Assembly (NCBI GenBank): GCA_024762925.1
Contig: JANTGM010000005.1
Span: forward strand, 59,735 to 123,734
Direction: 5' to 3'
DNA length: 64,000 nt
Origin: Kofleriaceae bacterium
GTDB lineage: Bacteria > Myxococcota_A > Polyangia > Haliangiales > Haliangiaceae
Shown here: positions 36,694 to 49,851 of the stretch, one piece after another
Layout: each line of letters begins with the position of its first letter
Numbering within the stretch: position 1 is the stretch's first letter
The notes under the pieces: model-generated
What the model saw: the letters and a program-made list of their open reading frames with translations, nothing else
Databases searched by the model: none
Told to the model about the DNA's origin: nothing
Position numbers and translations under genes: made by a program

Positions 36694-36797
36694 GGTGTTA
36701 TGAGTGGGTAGCATGTCTACGAACTCAGTGCATGGCATGGGCGCTATGGTTACATCTGGGCTCACGAATCTTACGATCCGGTGCTAGCCTCGGGGAA

Positions 36798-37466
36798 ATG
36801 GGCATTCAGGCCATACTCTTTGATCTCGATGGTACCTTGGTCGATTCCGAGCGCGAGAGCGCCGAGGCCATGGCCCGAGCCATAAAAGAGAATGCCGGAA
36901 TCTCCATCGAGCAAGAAGATCGCGACTTCATTGTGGGGCGCTCATGGGTGCAAATTCACAAGAATCTTTGTGAGCGATTCCCCAGCCTCGAGATGAGTCG
37001 TGATGCTCTGATTGCAGCGACGGCTGCCAAGCGCGAAGACGTGTTTGCGGAGGTTGGGCTCACCATCTTGCCCGGCGCTCGCGAAGCTGTCGGACGCTTT
37101 TCCCATCTTTCCTTGGCGATCGTGACCGGGTCGTCCAGGGTCGAGATGAATCAGGCATTGACCGCCTTGGAGCTGGGACCGGCCTTTGGAGCTACGGTTG
37201 CCAGCGAAGATGTCACCACGTCAAAACCCTCGCCTGATGGATACTTGCAGGCTGCACAGCGGCTTGGGGTTGCCCCAAAACAGTGCTTGGTGGTCGAAGA
37301 CTCCAGTGCGGGGATTGCGGCTGGTATCGCTGCGGGCATGGCGGTCGTGGCAGTTTCGGTTGGCAACTATGCTGAGCACGATCAGTCGGCTGCTCACTGG
37401 CAAATTCCGACCCTGGACGAGCTCACAGAGGGCCTAGTGGCCCGTGCTATGGTGCGCCCGAGTTAA
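36798..37466 (+). CDS. HAD-superfamily phosphatase, beta-phosphoglucomutase-like
   Basis: The protein is 222 aa from ATG 36798. Motif I is FDLDGTLVDSE (nucleophile D9, D11), motif II VTGSS, motif III Lys in SKPSPDGY, and motif IV VVEDSSAG. An alpha-helical cap lies between motifs I and II (subfamily IA). It probably dephosphorylates a small metabolite. The HMG-CoA lyase gene starts 3 bases after its stop, so the two are co-translated. Confidence 0.88.
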   Translation: MGIQAILFDLDGTLVDSERESAEAMARAIKENAGISIEQEDRDFIVGRSWVQIHKNLCERFPSLEMSRDALIAATAAKREDVFAEVGLTILPGAREAVGRFSHLSLAIVTGSSRVEMNQALTALELGPAFGATVASEDVTTSKPSPDGYLQAAQRLGVAPKQCLVVEDSSAGIAAGIAAGMAVVAVSVGNYAEHDQSAAHWQIPTLDELTEGLVARAMVRPS

Positions 37467-37469
37467 GAG

Positions 37470-38423
37470 ATGTTTGAGGCACTGCCAAAACACGTAACGG
37501 TTTACGAAGTTGGTCCTCGAGATGGGCTGCAAAACGAAGCTAACTTGGTTCCTACGGAAGACAAGGTCGCATTCGTGAACGCACTCGCAAAGACCGGTCT
37601 CTCTCGCATCGAGATTACGAGCTTTGTGAGCCCAAAGTGGATTCCCCAGCTTGCCGACGCGCGTGAACTTGCCGAAACGGTCGACCGTGTCGAAGGCGTG
37701 CACATGTCCGCGCTGGTTCCCAACCGACGAGGGCTCGACAACGCGATCGCTGCTGGTCTCAAAGATGTCGCTGTCTTCATCTCGGCCTCAGAGACGCACA
37801 ACAAGCGCAACGTGAACAAGACAATCGCAGACACCCTGCGAGCATTTGAGGATGTCGTGCGGCCCGCACAAGATGCTGGGCTCTCGGTGCGCGCTTATGT
37901 CTCTGCGGTATTTGGTTGTCCTTACGAAGGAGATGTCGATCCAGCCCGCGTCTTGGACCTCTGCCAGACGCTACTGGAGACCGGTGTCTACGAAATTTCC
38001 CTAGGCGACACCATCGGAGTTGCAAATCCACTTCAGGTCGAAGGGGTACTTGCGCTTCTCACTGCGACAATCGACAAAGACAAGCTTGCGGTGCATTTTC
38101 ACGATACCCAAGGCACGGCACTGGCCAATTGCGTTGCAGCATTGGCTGCCGGCATCCGTACTGTAGATTCATCGGTTGGTGGCCTGGGCGGGTGTCCCTA
38201 TGCCCCGGGCGCGTCCGGCAACCTGGCAACCGAGGATTTGGTGGCGATGCTTCATGGCATGGGAATCGAGACCGGCATCGATTTGGACGCCTTGGTGGAG
38301 TGCTCACGTATGGCGGCGGGTTTTGTCGGGCACGATTTGCCATCGAAGTACTTGAAAGCCCACATTGGAAAGCAAGCGCGTGCGCGGCGCAAAAGAGAAC
38401 GAGCGCAGAGCAATTCGCAATGA
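37470..38423 (+). CDS. mvaB: Hydroxymethylglutaryl-CoA lyase
   Basis: The protein is 317 aa. The barrel start EVGPRDGLQNE, SFVSPKWIPQLAD, metal-binding HFHDTQGTA and the catalytic-Cys loop GGCPYAPGASGN are diagnostic. It splits HMG-CoA into acetyl-CoA and acetoacetate, the last step of leucine breakdown. Its stop overlaps the start of the next gene by ATGA, tying the two together. Confidence 0.94.
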   Translation: MFEALPKHVTVYEVGPRDGLQNEANLVPTEDKVAFVNALAKTGLSRIEITSFVSPKWIPQLADARELAETVDRVEGVHMSALVPNRRGLDNAIAAGLKDVAVFISASETHNKRNVNKTIADTLRAFEDVVRPAQDAGLSVRAYVSAVFGCPYEGDVDPARVLDLCQTLLETGVYEISLGDTIGVANPLQVEGVLALLTATIDKDKLAVHFHDTQGTALANCVAALAAGIRTVDSSVGGLGGCPYAPGASGNLATEDLVAMLHGMGIETGIDLDALVECSRMAAGFVGHDLPSKYLKAHIGKQARARRKRERAQSNSQ

Positions 38424-39196
38424 GCAATCTACTCGTCGAAATCACCGCGGGCACAGCCCATGTCACCATCAATCGTCCAGCCGCACGCAATGCGCTATCA
38501 AAGGCCACCAACGAAGAGCTCATCGCTCTTGCTGCCAACCTTGCAAAGAACCCCGAGGTTCGGGTCGTAGTGTTGCGCGGTTCCGGCGAAACAAGTTTCT
38601 GCGCTGGCGCCGATCTCAAAGAGCGCAAGGGCGTAGCTGCTGAAGACACCGGGCCATTCATCGATGCGATCAGCGGAGCCATCAATGCCTGGGCTGCACT
38701 TCCGCAGCCGACCATTGCCGTCGTCAATGGATTTGCCTTTGGTGGCGGCATGGAACTCGCCATTGCCTGTGACCTTCGCATTGCAAGCGACAATGCGCTC
38801 TTTGGTCTCACGGAAGTCCGTCTTGGCATCATGCCAGGGGCGGGAGGCACGCAGCGTCTGCCGAGACTCATTGGCGTAGCGGCGGCAAAGGAGCTCATCT
38901 TGCTCGGCAATCGTATCGACGCAGCTCGCGCCCTCCAGCTTGGTTTGGTACTGGACGTTGTTCCCTATGATCAACTCAACGCTCGGGTCGAGGCGATGCT
39001 AGGTGAACTCGCACTCTGTGCTCCGCGTTCGACGCAGATGGCAAAGCGCGCGATTGACCGTGGTATCGAAGTGGGGATTGACGAAGGGCTGCGCATAGAG
39101 CGCGATTGCTACGAAGTTACTCTCTACACCGAAGACCGCAACGAGGGCCTCATGGCGTTTGCAGAGAAGCGGCCTCCGGCCTACAAGGGCCGATGA
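38420..39196 (+). CDS. Enoyl-CoA hydratase, probable methylglutaconyl-CoA hydratase
   Basis: The protein is 258 aa from ATG 38420, overlapping mvaB by four bases. Crotonase features are intact: CAGADLKE oxyanion segment, GFAFGGGMELA, and both acid residues in MELAIACD and GLTEVRLGIMPGAGGTQRLPRL. Methylglutaconyl-CoA hydratase makes HMG-CoA, the substrate of the neighbouring lyase, so this assignment rests on context; a generic enoyl-CoA hydratase is possible. Confidence 0.9.
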   Translation: MSNLLVEITAGTAHVTINRPAARNALSKATNEELIALAANLAKNPEVRVVVLRGSGETSFCAGADLKERKGVAAEDTGPFIDAISGAINAWAALPQPTIAVVNGFAFGGGMELAIACDLRIASDNALFGLTEVRLGIMPGAGGTQRLPRLIGVAAAKELILLGNRIDAARALQLGLVLDVVPYDQLNARVEAMLGELALCAPRSTQMAKRAIDRGIEVGIDEGLRIERDCYEVTLYTEDRNEGLMAFAEKRPPAYKGR

Positions 39197-39260
39197 CGGT
39201 TCGTGCCGTCCAGCGGTGCCAGCAGCAGACCTCAGAAGAACTCGGGGCGCCTGAGGGAAT

Positions 39261-40163
39261 CTAAGAAAAACGCTGGGTGACGCGTGGAAGCTCTGCCCGC
39301 GTGGACTCGGCTTCCTCGCAGGTGTCTTCGATGGCAGTCGCCCGTCGCGTGATGCGCAATGGTGCCGGCACAGGTGCGCTACCATGTTCCGTGCCCGCGG
39401 CAACCCGTCGTCTTGGCGGGGCGCCAAGGCCTCTCGATAGCGGCTTTGTCTGCAAGCGTCGAATCTCGCGCATTGCTCGCTCCTTGCGGGCTCGTTCGGT
39501 GCGCGCCTTTGCTTCGGCGTCGGCCTTTCGTTGCGCCCAGTCCTCTTCCTCGCAGCGGGGGGCAATGTCGGCAACTGCAACCGGCAAAGCTGTGAGGACA
39601 GCTTTTGGAGCCGAGAGTCGCCTGTGATGAATTGAGGTGACGAGGTCGGCTGGCAGGTCATCATTGGCTGCCGTCGCGTCTTGTTCCACCTGAGCACCGA
39701 GCATGGGAGGAACAAACCCCGTTCGCTCTGGGAGGGTATCCTCTTCCGCGCGCTTGTTCGCTGCTGCGATTCGCACTTCCCAGTCGTCCTCGTCCTCTTT
39801 ACGAGCGGCTGGCGCAATTGGGGAGACACGCCCCGTGTCTGCCATCGCAAGGTCAGCTTGGGCTTTGGCACGCGCCAACGCCTCTTGCCAGGCTCGCTCA
39901 TCCTCATCGGCGGCTTCGACAGGGTGCGCAATCTGCGGCGTGGTGTCAGCCAGATCGGGCTGGGGCGGAGGGAGTGCTGGTTGGGGAGGAATCGCTTCTG
40001 GAGCGAGCGTCATGGCGGGGGGGAATCCTGGTTCGCAGCTCAAGGTTGGCGTCGGTGCCGCTCCTGGAAGTCCGCGAAGCTGTCCATGCTCGGTGACTTC
40101 GAGTCCATACCGCGAGAGCTGAATCCAACCGCGGCGAAGCATGAAATCTGAGAATAGCGACAT
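39261..40163 (-). CDS. Low-complexity protein with repeated acidic-Trp-Ala motif
   Basis: This is about 300 aa from ATG 40163 (ATG 40142 is an alternative; neither has a clear ribosome site). The N-terminus (RRGWIQLSRYGLEVTEHGQL) looks folded. The rest is Pro/Ala/Glu-rich and probably disordered. An acidic-Trp motif followed by Ala/Lys helix recurs three times: DEDERAWQEALARAKAQA, EDEDDWEVRIAAANKRA, CEEEDWAQRKADAEAKA. A basic Arg-rich segment precedes the end. No family is recognised; the triplet motif suggests repeated binding sites for one partner. Confidence 0.6.
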   Translation of the reverse strand: MSLFSDFMLRRGWIQLSRYGLEVTEHGQLRGLPGAAPTPTLSCEPGFPPAMTLAPEAIPPQPALPPPQPDLADTTPQIAHPVEAADEDERAWQEALARAKAQADLAMADTGRVSPIAPAARKEDEDDWEVRIAAANKRAEEDTLPERTGFVPPMLGAQVEQDATAANDDLPADLVTSIHHRRLSAPKAVLTALPVAVADIAPRCEEEDWAQRKADAEAKARTERARKERAMREIRRLQTKPLSRGLGAPPRRRVAAGTEHGSAPVPAPLRITRRATAIEDTCEEAESTRAELPRVTQRFS

Positions 40164-40311
40164 GCACAACTGAACTGCACTAACTAGACCAGTGGTGAGG
40201 CAGCTTCGGGATCCCGCTATTGCCATTGCAGTTGTAGAATTACAGGGACTTATCGTCATCTGTGAGAAAGGCGGGCGACGCTGAGAATCTCTAGACCTGG
40301 GGGGCTGCCCC

Positions 40312-40719
40312 TCACGATGCAGGGGGTCCCGTGCAGCTCGCCAGTGCCTCATACGTTTTTGACGCCATCACGCAATCAAACGCGAAGTCGGCAGGTCGCG
40401 CTCCCTCGCAACTCTTCATCAGCTCGGTGCGCAATGCGTCCTTGGCGACCTGCATGTCTTCTGGGCTCGGCCGCTCCGCCTCAGGCACGTTTTCCGTCTT
40501 CTGCTGGTAGATGAGGCCGAACATGTGGCCCAAGAGAGACTCACAGTCATCCAATGTGAGCGTCCTAGAGGCATTCGTTACCTCCGCTCCTGCATCGGCA
40601 GACGCCGGAGTTGCGGGTTCGATCACATCGGGCTTGGGCGGATTGCGAGGCTTGCTCGTTGTCTTCCCGCCACCGCACGCCATCCCACAGAAAGCGACTA
40701 GAAGTGCGATGCGTATCAT
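40312..40719 (-). CDS. Hypothetical lipoprotein
   Basis: The protein is 135 aa. MIRIALLVAFCGMACGGG gives the lipoprotein signal (lipobox GMAC). After a Pro-rich spacer, a small helical domain with three Cys (LDDCESL, KSCEGA, FDCVMASK, ASCTG) follows. It resembles the other Cys-bearing lipoprotein at 11.7-12.2 kb in design, not in clear sequence. Function unknown. Confidence 0.7.
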   Translation of the reverse strand: MIRIALLVAFCGMACGGGKTTSKPRNPPKPDVIEPATPASADAGAEVTNASRTLTLDDCESLLGHMFGLIYQQKTENVPEAERPSPEDMQVAKDALRTELMKSCEGARPADFAFDCVMASKTYEALASCTGPPAS

Positions 40720-40873
40720 GATTCGCTCATTCTAGCGCAGAGTGCGGAGTGCTCAGGGGCTTTGGACGAGATTCTGAGATCGGCAGGAAAGGCAGTTTGG
40801 TGATCAATGCGACAGCCGTGAATTTGACGCTCGAAGTGACTGTCTACTACTCTCTTAGTTCGAAGGATTATCT

Positions 40874-43075
40874 ATGAATGTCGCCTATTTACTACGTCGC
40901 CTGAGCGTAATTCTGAGTCTCGTTGTCGGTGTTGCAGTCTTTGCATCTTCGGTTGGAGTCGCCACAGCGCAACAAGTCCCAAGGCCAAGAAAGAAGGGCC
41001 GCAAGTACAAGGTGCGAATCGATTCAGCGCCACAACAAGCCGCCATCTATTTGGACGACGAGAAATACGGCATCGTCGGGTACACCCCATGGACCGGCTC
41101 GCTGCAGTCTGGCGATTGGAAGCTCATCATCAAGAAAGATGGCTACGAAGACGCGACCCGAGTGGTTTCGGTCAAACGCACGCGCCGCACCCAAGAGACC
41201 TTTATGCCTTTGGTCAAACAAGAGCAGCCAGCGGTTTTGGAGGTGCGAGCAGATGCCGACAAGAACGCCTTCAACGCCCAAGTGTGGGTTGATGGGCAAC
41301 TGCAAGGCTCAATTCCCGTCACGATCAAGCTTGGCGATGGGCGGCACCTGGTCGAAATCAAGAAAGAGGGGTTTGAGAACTTTTCTCAGTGGGTTGAGAT
41401 GAAGGAGGGGGAGAGGGTCAACGTGAATCCGATGCTCCGAGCGATCAAAGTCAAAGAAGTCGGTGCCATCTTGGTGAATTCCGATGTGAATGACGCAGAG
41501 GTGTACCTCGACGGCAATGTGCAAGCTGGCAAGACGCCAACTGTGCTTCCCAACATTCTCGCAGGACCTCACGTCATTGAGGTTCGCAAGGCACCCGCGC
41601 TGCCATGGCGACAGACAGTTCAGGTCGAAGCCAACAAGACCGTTAAAGTCACGGCCGAACTCAAAGCCTCGATTGGTGGCGAAGGGGGCAATATACGCGT
41701 TCTCTCGAATGTTGAGGGCGCCATCGTCTACCTCGATGGTGAGGAGCGCGGGCCAGCGCCCCAGGACTTGAAGAACGTCAAGGCCGGTGATCATGTGGTG
41801 GAGATTCGCGCCCCAGGATTCGTCACTCGGGAAGAGCGCGTCACAGTCGCCGTTGGAGCAGCGACCGTTCTAAAGCTCGACTTGCAAGCCGATGGCGCTA
41901 CCGCGACAGGCATGGTGAAGATTGTCTCACCCGTGCCTGAAGCCGAAGTGCATGTGGATGGCAAGCGGCTCGGCAGCGTTCCTCAGGAAAGCGAACTCGC
42001 ACCAGGCGAGCACTTTGTTGTGGTCTCCAAACCGGGCTTTAAGAGCTTTGAAGAAAAACTCGTAGTAGAGGAGGGCAAGGTCATTACCGTGACCGCCGAA
42101 CTCAAAGCGGTAGGTGGTTTGCGCTTCCTCTCCAATCCAGGGGGCGCCAACGTCATGATGGATGGCGAGGCGTTGGGCTCGACCCCATTTGTGAATGAGG
42201 AGATCGCAACCGGCGAGCACATCATCACCGTGCAGCTGTCGGGGTATTTTGACTTTGAGACTTCCGTGAAGGTTGAGGGCGGCAAGATGAAGGTCGTCAA
42301 TGCTGTGCTTGAGCGGATTCCCACCGGCCCAACAGCCGCCGAGACCCAGCGCGAACAACGCGGGCTCACCTCGTTTGGCGCACGCACCCTTCCGCTTGGT
42401 CGCTCGACCATCGACTTTGGCCTGGGCTTTCCGTACTTCATCAATGGTGGCATCACGGTGGGGGCAGGCAAGCTTGGTAGCTACGGCTTTGATGCGGGTG
42501 TGGAGTTGCGCTCCTACTTCTCCCGTACCGACCTTGCTGTAAAAGGGCGACTCACCCTCTACGACAAGACGCCGTTTTCGCTTGGTCTCTTTGCTTCAGT
42601 CGGTGGCGGCACCGACCTTTTGGGCAACACCGAGCGCAACACTGCCTTCAGCGATGTTGGGGCGCAAATCTCGCTAACTGGACTTGGTGCTGTGACCGTC
42701 ACAGGCAAGACCTTCCTAAATCTTTGGTCCGATCGGCACTGTCCTGAGTTTAAGGATGGGGCCTTTCCTAGTGAGTCCGACCCAATCGATACCTGCGCGG
42801 AATACGCTGCAGGCACGTTGGGCACAGCAGCGCGTGATCGAATCGATACCGCCGTTGGTGGTGCAGGGAAGCTTTTTGATCGCGACAATGGTGCGCGCGT
42901 CATGATCGCCTTGATGATAGAGGTGGCAGTCCGCCAGCATTGGAACCTCTGGGGAACCTACGAAGGAGGCTTCTTTCAGTCCGAGCGCGCTGCGTTTATT
43001 GATGACCTCTACGGGCCCATGTTGATCAACGATAGCCGCCAGTACTTCCGCCTTGGCGCTACGTACAAGTTCTAA
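40874..43075 (+). CDS. PEGA-repeat outer-membrane beta-barrel protein
   Basis: The protein is 733 aa. A signal peptide ends ATAQQ. Six PEGA domains follow in tandem (about 45-485; each has the pattern X-Y-L-D-G-x-x-x-G-x-x-P, for example VYLDGEERGPAP and MMDGEALGSTPF). The last ~240 residues form a beta-barrel (LGRSTIDFGLGFP; closing YFRLGATYKF with terminal Phe). PEGA domains are thought to bind surface polymers or act in adhesion; here they would be periplasmic or exposed. AAGGA lies a few bases before the ATG and a TTGACG upstream is a possible -35. The OmpA-family gene begins 18 bases after its stop. Confidence 0.82.
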   Translation: MNVAYLLRRLSVILSLVVGVAVFASSVGVATAQQVPRPRKKGRKYKVRIDSAPQQAAIYLDDEKYGIVGYTPWTGSLQSGDWKLIIKKDGYEDATRVVSVKRTRRTQETFMPLVKQEQPAVLEVRADADKNAFNAQVWVDGQLQGSIPVTIKLGDGRHLVEIKKEGFENFSQWVEMKEGERVNVNPMLRAIKVKEVGAILVNSDVNDAEVYLDGNVQAGKTPTVLPNILAGPHVIEVRKAPALPWRQTVQVEANKTVKVTAELKASIGGEGGNIRVLSNVEGAIVYLDGEERGPAPQDLKNVKAGDHVVEIRAPGFVTREERVTVAVGAATVLKLDLQADGATATGMVKIVSPVPEAEVHVDGKRLGSVPQESELAPGEHFVVVSKPGFKSFEEKLVVEEGKVITVTAELKAVGGLRFLSNPGGANVMMDGEALGSTPFVNEEIATGEHIITVQLSGYFDFETSVKVEGGKMKVVNAVLERIPTGPTAAETQREQRGLTSFGARTLPLGRSTIDFGLGFPYFINGGITVGAGKLGSYGFDAGVELRSYFSRTDLAVKGRLTLYDKTPFSLGLFASVGGGTDLLGNTERNTAFSDVGAQISLTGLGAVTVTGKTFLNLWSDRHCPEFKDGAFPSESDPIDTCAEYAAGTLGTAARDRIDTAVGGAGKLFDRDNGARVMIALMIEVAVRQHWNLWGTYEGGFFQSERAAFIDDLYGPMLINDSRQYFRLGATYKF

Positions 43076-43093
43076 GCGCCTAAGAGGTATTCT

Positions 43094-44302
43094 ATGACTT
43101 CCTACCATCCTCGTTTTGCTGCCCTAGGCGTGATTGTCTGCGCTGGCATGGCGCTTCCTCCAAGCTCGGCAGTTGCCGACTCTGGGGACTCGCTCGAGGA
43201 TAAGGAACTCTCGTGGGGATGGCGTGCGTTTGGCGGAGTACACGGTTTCAGCGATGAGAGCCGGCTAGGTGATGGCGAGCAATCGTCAATTGCCAACACT
43301 GTGATCATTGGTTTGCGGATGTACCAGAAGCTCGGTTCTTGGGTCTCGCTTGAGGGCGAGTTGCCCATTGGCGTCACAACAAGCCGCGACGATCGAGCGA
43401 CACTCTTTGTGAGCATGCCTCGTGTGCATGGGCGCCTTGCCCCGTTTGGAGATGTCCTGGTTTCCCCCAGTTTCGTCTTAGGGGTTGGCACTCCGGTTGT
43501 TACATCAACTCGGCAGAGTTCGGTGCCAACTGACATTCAGCCAGCGATCTATGCGGGTCTAGGCTTGGATCTCAAGCTAGAGGGGCTGCGGCTTGGGCTT
43601 GAAGGTCGATACGTTGCCATGCGCGCCGAAGAGGGCAATGCACCGGCGTCCGATTGGGAAGTGCTGGTCACCTTTGCGCTGCGGTCAAAGTCCAAGGCGA
43701 GCAAGCTACCGCCGGCACCTCCATCGGATATCGATCGAGATGGGATTCCCGACACTGCTGATTCCTGCCCAGACCGAGCGGAAGACAAGGATGGCTTTGA
43801 GGACGCCGATGGTTGCCCGGAGCTCGACAACGACAAAGACGGAGTGATTGATGGTCTTGACCTATGCCAGGGCGAGGCCGAGACTCCAAACGGCTTTCAA
43901 GACGACGATGGTTGCCCAGATACAATCAGTGATGATGTTCGTTTGGTTGAGGGCACGATTGCCGGTCTTCGATTCGATTCTGGCTCTGGCGTGATGGAAG
44001 ACCTCGGACTCGAAGAACTCGACAAGCTCGCTGCTCTTCTCAAGTCGAACCCATCGATCAAGATCAAGCTCTATGGTCATTGCGATGATCGCGAGGCCGA
44101 AGAGGCAGAGGCGCGCGAAGCCATTGCTCAGGAGCGAGCGGATTCGGTGCGTGAGTACCTCATCGAGAAAGGTGTTGGCTTCGGTCGAATGTCGTCGTTC
44201 TCGAGAAGCGATTCTGAGCCCTTCGCAGACAATGGCACTGCCAGTGGGCGACGAGCCAATCGCCGCGTCGAGGTCCAGCTAGATCGCGATGACGAGGAGT
44301 AG
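43094..44302 (+). CDS. OmpA-family outer-membrane protein with thrombospondin-type calcium repeats
   Basis: The protein is 402 aa. After the signal peptide (ending SAVADS), a beta-barrel N-terminal region spans ~30-200. A calcium-binding segment of thrombospondin type 3 repeats (DIDRDGIPDTADSCPD, DNDKDGVIDGLD, DDDGCPD) lies at about 212-275. A C-terminal OmpA peptidoglycan-binding domain (about 290-395) holds KLYGHCDDR and GRRANRRVEV. It links the outer membrane to the cell wall. It is co-oriented with the PEGA-barrel gene 18 bases upstream, forming one unit. Confidence 0.92.
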   Translation: MTSYHPRFAALGVIVCAGMALPPSSAVADSGDSLEDKELSWGWRAFGGVHGFSDESRLGDGEQSSIANTVIIGLRMYQKLGSWVSLEGELPIGVTTSRDDRATLFVSMPRVHGRLAPFGDVLVSPSFVLGVGTPVVTSTRQSSVPTDIQPAIYAGLGLDLKLEGLRLGLEGRYVAMRAEEGNAPASDWEVLVTFALRSKSKASKLPPAPPSDIDRDGIPDTADSCPDRAEDKDGFEDADGCPELDNDKDGVIDGLDLCQGEAETPNGFQDDDGCPDTISDDVRLVEGTIAGLRFDSGSGVMEDLGLEELDKLAALLKSNPSIKIKLYGHCDDREAEEAEAREAIAQERADSVREYLIEKGVGFGRMSSFSRSDSEPFADNGTASGRRANRRVEVQLDRDDEE

Positions 44303-44319
44303 ATGGCCAAACTCGGGAG

Positions 44320-46056
44320 CTAAGGAGCGTTGCTGGTCACTGTTGCCGGCAGCGATATCGTCTGCAGGTTCGTTGTCAACTGCACGGCAATCTGGTCGTC
44401 TGCGGCGGATACACCATCGATGATGAGGTCTTGATCTGGGTCAACAATCGCGGCTTGCAGCGCAAGGTGGTAGTCAAGCCCAGTGCTTTCCAGGTCTGTG
44501 AGCCATGCGCCTAGATACCCATCCAGGCCTGACGCTATTGTGCCGCACTGGTCGACACAGCCTGGTGCCAGACTGAGCTGGGTGCAAACAAAGCTCTCAA
44601 GCGCGCTGCAGCCACTTTCCGCAGCGATGGTCACGCCCGTGACAAGCGCAGTTCCCAAACTTGCGCCTAGGCCGCTCACATTGGCTGGCCCGAGCGCTAA
44701 GGTTTCGTAGGCGCCAGATGCAAGTTCCCCAAAGCGCAACGTGAAGCCGTGATTTCCGATGCCCATAAGCGGACTCGAATCAAGAGTCAGCGGAACTGCG
44801 GCCACCTCAACGACGGGGCGGTTACTTTCAAGAAGGTCGACGGACACTGTGTCAAGGTCGGCGCGAAGCAGTCGATGCGAAGCCACGCTCGATCCTGTGC
44901 CGGTGAGCTCCGAGCGGATGCGAAGAGTTCCTAGGGATACATCGCGGCCGCCTAGCAGGGTAGAGAGCTCTTCTGGGGTTGGCCATCCTGCAAGAGCGCT
45001 GGCGAGCAGGGCATCGAGTGAGTCCTCTCCACCTGCGAGCGTTGCAGGGCGGCAGCCATCGGCACCGGGGAGTCCACGCTGAGTCTCAAGTGCAGTGGCA
45101 AACGGCGAGACTTCGGCCGATTGGCAATCGAGAAGCGCATCGGGGGTCTGCGCATCCGCAAGACAATCGAGCAAAAGCTGAGCCCGACCGAGAGGGCAGG
45201 CCAGGGTCGCCCACGCATCTTGGCCCGTTAGAGTCTCTGCAAGAGGTGTCAGCGCGATCGCTGTTTCCATCGGCATTTGCTGCGGCAGCGTGTAGGCAAG
45301 ATCCGTCACTGGGAGGACCGCGTAGAACGCACTGCCACTGCGCAGGCGGTCTGCGGCGATGTGCAGGCAGCCCGTTGCCTGCGCAGTTGCCATGGGACCA
45401 GCTTCGGCCCAAGCGACAATGATGTAGCCAAGCCCCACCGCCAGGTTGCGAAACTCACTCTCTTGCCCCAGTAGGTTCTGAGTGCGCGGAGGAAAAAGGC
45501 TCTCTGGCGGCGCTGCGAAGTTGACCTCACCGCAGCGCGTGGTTTCATCGTCGTAGATTCTAAGTTCCACTTGATCGTAACTCTTGGGATCACGCAGGCC
45601 CTCATGAGCCGTTACGATGTTGACGTCACTAAACCCCTGGTCTGAGACTTGGATGTAGAAGAGAACCGAGGGAGCGTTTGGGGCACTCGCTTCGACCCGA
45701 AAGCTGACGCGTTCGGCGCCAGCGAGCAAATCGACCTCTGCCACTCCGATGCTGTCAGTCTGCCGGGTTGCGGCCGAGAGACTTGAACCGCCCGCAGACT
45801 CTCCAGCGTTTTGTAGAATCGCAAACTCGATCGGCTGTCCTGTGACAGGCTCACCCTCGCTATTGGAGAGCTGCACACGCAGTCTTGCGGTGGCCGAGAA
45901 ATCCAAGCCAATCGAGTCGCCGGGAGGGTTGAGCACCGCCAAGCTATCATTACCAACTACATCTGCGTCTCGACTTGGCGAGGCGTTGTCACCACAGGCC
46001 AGCATAGCCAGGGGAAGGGCAGTTGCGACGAGGAGATTTCGAAGAGCAAGACGCAT
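44320..46056 (-). CDS. Lipoprotein with Ig-like (invasin type) domain
   Basis: The protein is 578 aa from ATG 46056, lipobox MLAC. Residues ~50-160 show a bacterial Ig-like fold pattern (LRVQLSNSEGEPVTGQPIEFAIL, GVAEVDLLAG). The remainder is a long secreted region with several Cys pairs and no recognised domain. Surface or periplasmic role likely; function unknown. It converges on the OmpA gene 17 bases away. Confidence 0.72.
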   Translation of the reverse strand: MRLALRNLLVATALPLAMLACGDNASPSRDADVVGNDSLAVLNPPGDSIGLDFSATARLRVQLSNSEGEPVTGQPIEFAILQNAGESAGGSSLSAATRQTDSIGVAEVDLLAGAERVSFRVEASAPNAPSVLFYIQVSDQGFSDVNIVTAHEGLRDPKSYDQVELRIYDDETTRCGEVNFAAPPESLFPPRTQNLLGQESEFRNLAVGLGYIIVAWAEAGPMATAQATGCLHIAADRLRSGSAFYAVLPVTDLAYTLPQQMPMETAIALTPLAETLTGQDAWATLACPLGRAQLLLDCLADAQTPDALLDCQSAEVSPFATALETQRGLPGADGCRPATLAGGEDSLDALLASALAGWPTPEELSTLLGGRDVSLGTLRIRSELTGTGSSVASHRLLRADLDTVSVDLLESNRPVVEVAAVPLTLDSSPLMGIGNHGFTLRFGELASGAYETLALGPANVSGLGASLGTALVTGVTIAAESGCSALESFVCTQLSLAPGCVDQCGTIASGLDGYLGAWLTDLESTGLDYHLALQAAIVDPDQDLIIDGVSAADDQIAVQLTTNLQTISLPATVTSNAP

Positions 46057-46274
46057 GGGTGCGATATGGAATGTCAAGTCGTTGTTGGCCTAAGCGCCAG
46101 GCAGCTTTGACCAGGTGGAGATGGCTGGGCCGCTAGGCAGTATAGCTCAGCTCGATGAAGCTGAGTCGCGATCCTGCGGCAATTCGCCGGTCGCCTCGCC
46201 TCATACACATAGCAGCCACCCCTAGCCGAGGAAGCGTCGATTGGCTAAAACTAGGAGGTTTCCAGCGAGCGGTT

Positions 46275-49802
<3,528 letters not shown>

Positions 49803-49851
49803 CTCAATCATCACGTGGAAATACCGGGTACAACTTCGCTGTTGTAGCTAG

